A DNA stretch of 64,000 nucleotides, taken from Gemmatimonadales bacterium. GTDB lineage: Bacteria; Krumholzibacteriota; Krumholzibacteriia; LZORAL124-64-63. The notes below the pieces were generated by a model. It was given only the letters and a program-made list of their open reading frames with translations. It did not search any database and was not told the origin of the DNA. Location: assembly GCA_019038745.1 (NCBI GenBank), contig JAHOYV010000044.1, forward strand, positions 62,001 through 126,000, given 5' to 3'. Of this stretch, positions 62,958 through 64,000 are shown piece after piece (position 1 is the stretch's first letter; every line of letters starts with the position of its first letter). The translations under genes and the position numbers were made by a program.

Positions 62958-64000
62958 ATGCTTCGAAGTGCTCACATAACCCTTTTGGGGGCAACGATAG
63001 TAGTTGTCCTGATGATTATTGGTTGCGAAGGCGACGATAATCCAGTCGCCCCCGATCCTCCCGGTAGCGGCACGATTGTAATCAACCCGTCTCCTGGTTT
63101 TCTGACTACCCCGTGGATTCTCGTTGGCCCGGAGAATAGTTCCGGTAACGCAGACACCACACTTGCAAAGATGCCGGTTGGAGAATACACGCTGACCTGG
63201 GGGACATTGCCTGGCCAAACCAGCCCGCCAAGCTCAACCCAGGCCCTGGTTTCTGATGACACGACCACTTTCAGCTGCCTTTATGTAGAGACAAGCTGGC
63301 CCAAGGCGGAGTTTGCCTTGATCCCACCGGAAACGATGTCCCTACCCATCTCTTTTACTATGGGTGACACTTTAGGCACCAATAGTGAAGAACCCCAATA
63401 TGTCATTTTAACTGACCGGTTCCATATGGCCGAAACCGAAGTGACCAATCGCCAGTTCATGGAGGTTTTGCAGTGGGCATTAGACCAAGACTTTGTTACT
63501 GCCTCCACCGCGAGTATTCAAGATGCCCTTGATGGTTCAACCAGTGAGTTGATGGACCTTGATAACGAATATTGTCAAATCCGTTTTACCGATGGTGCAT
63601 TCCATACGTTTTTTCCAAACCGCCCGGTTGTCAAAGTGTCCTGGTTTGGTGCTGCTGCGTATTGTGACTGGTTGAGTCTCAGGGAAGATTTGCCTCGGGC
63701 CTATGACCATGGCACCTGGAGCTGTAACAACGAAAATCCGTACAGCGCTGAAGGTTACCGTCTACCGACCGAGGCCGAATGGGAGCTTGCCTGCCGGGCC
63801 GATTCCACATCTTTTTTCAACACCGGCGATTGCCTGGACGCCGGGGCCGACGCCAACTATCACGGCGATTACCCCGATGCCGAGTGTCCAACAGGGCAAT
63901 ACCTTGGCCGGACCTCCGATGTCGGCACTTATCCCGCCAATTGCTGGGGGCTTTTTGATATGCACGGCAATGTTTGGGAATGGTGCAATGACAGGTTCGG
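62958..64000 (+). CDS. Lipoprotein with FGE-sulfatase (SUMF1) domain, 3' truncated
   Basis: The frame is open from ATG 62958 (AGGAGGA just upstream) to the window end, 347 codons. The lipobox is MIIGC (Cys 23). A short beta-rich region (about residues 30-115, a PEGA-like GEYTLTW segment) precedes the SUMF1 domain: MAETEVTNRQFMEVL, PVVKVSWFGAAAYCDWLS, GYRLPTEAEWELACRA, WGLFDMHGNVWEWCND. True formylglycine-generating enzymes activate sulfatases, but many bacterial lipoproteins of this fold have other or unknown roles. The C-terminus is outside the window. Confidence 0.9.
   Translation, partial: MLRSAHITLLGATIVVVLMIIGCEGDDNPVAPDPPGSGTIVINPSPGFLTTPWILVGPENSSGNADTTLAKMPVGEYTLTWGTLPGQTSPPSSTQALVSDDTTTFSCLYVETSWPKAEFALIPPETMSLPISFTMGDTLGTNSEEPQYVILTDRFHMAETEVTNRQFMEVLQWALDQDFVTASTASIQDALDGSTSELMDLDNEYCQIRFTDGAFHTFFPNRPVVKVSWFGAAAYCDWLSLREDLPRAYDHGTWSCNNENPYSAEGYRLPTEAEWELACRADSTSFFNTGDCLDAGADANYHGDYPDAECPTGQYLGRTSDVGTYPANCWGLFDMHGNVWEWCNDRF

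Overview
The window comes from a moderately GC-rich Gram-negative bacterium. Outer-membrane proteins, lipoproteins with lipoboxes and a chaperone-usher locus support this. A secreted metalloprotease with a FlgD-like C-terminal domain, DUF4402 proteins, a multiheme cytochrome and a PurL-PurQ fusion point towards an uncultured lineage of the FCB/Krumholzibacteria type. That placement is inference; no rRNA gene is present.

1-19,412 is a dense, almost wholly plus-strand housekeeping block: dnaJ (5' cut), rsmE, yqeY-like, cvpA-like, mutS2, dnaG, rpoD, a tRNA pair (Ile2 with CAT anticodon, Val-CAC), a C4 zinc-ribbon protein, an RNase HI-like protein, rnpB (RNase P RNA), recJ, rel, dtd, maf, mtnA and purB. 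Several pairs share 4-base stop/start overlaps.

19,413-30,141 holds a tetraheme c-type cytochrome, a purine segment (fused purL-purQ, an unrecognised 196-residue protein, purF), a B12-binding-type radical SAM protein and an RNase E/G-family ribonuclease.

30,153-40,058 is an accessory surface-structure locus: four small exported proteins (three DUF4402-like, one divergent), a periplasmic chaperone preceded by a good sigma-54 site, a divergent usher, a large exported protein with a hydrolase-like C-terminus, and a small exported protein. 40,060-43,502 (minus strand) has a glycosyltransferase, a rhomboid protease and an AT-rich FadL-like porin.

43,973-47,199 encodes a hybrid histidine kinase, a STAS protein and a PrsW-like membrane protease. 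Facing it is a four-gene minus-strand operon (47,156-55,013): neurotransmitter:sodium-symporter-type transporter, sensor kinase, OmpR-type regulator, and a 1,542-residue protein that joins an acyl-CoA-synthetase-like domain to a C-terminal GNAT acyltransferase. This operon is the best candidate here for an undescribed system.

55,184-57,289 (minus) has initiator tRNA, ftsB/divIC-like and eno. 57,328-60,214 is an ECF sigma / zinc anti-sigma / membrane protein locus with an inverted repeat around its promoter and a structured leader. 60,437-64,000 holds a secreted HExxH metalloprotease, a PD40 beta-propeller lipoprotein and a lipoprotein with an FGE-sulfatase (SUMF1) domain that runs off the window. 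Vegetative promoters with 16-18 base spacers are clear upstream of eno, tRNA-fMet, the tRNA-Ile/Val pair and rnpB, which suggests conventional sigma-70 rules for this genome.
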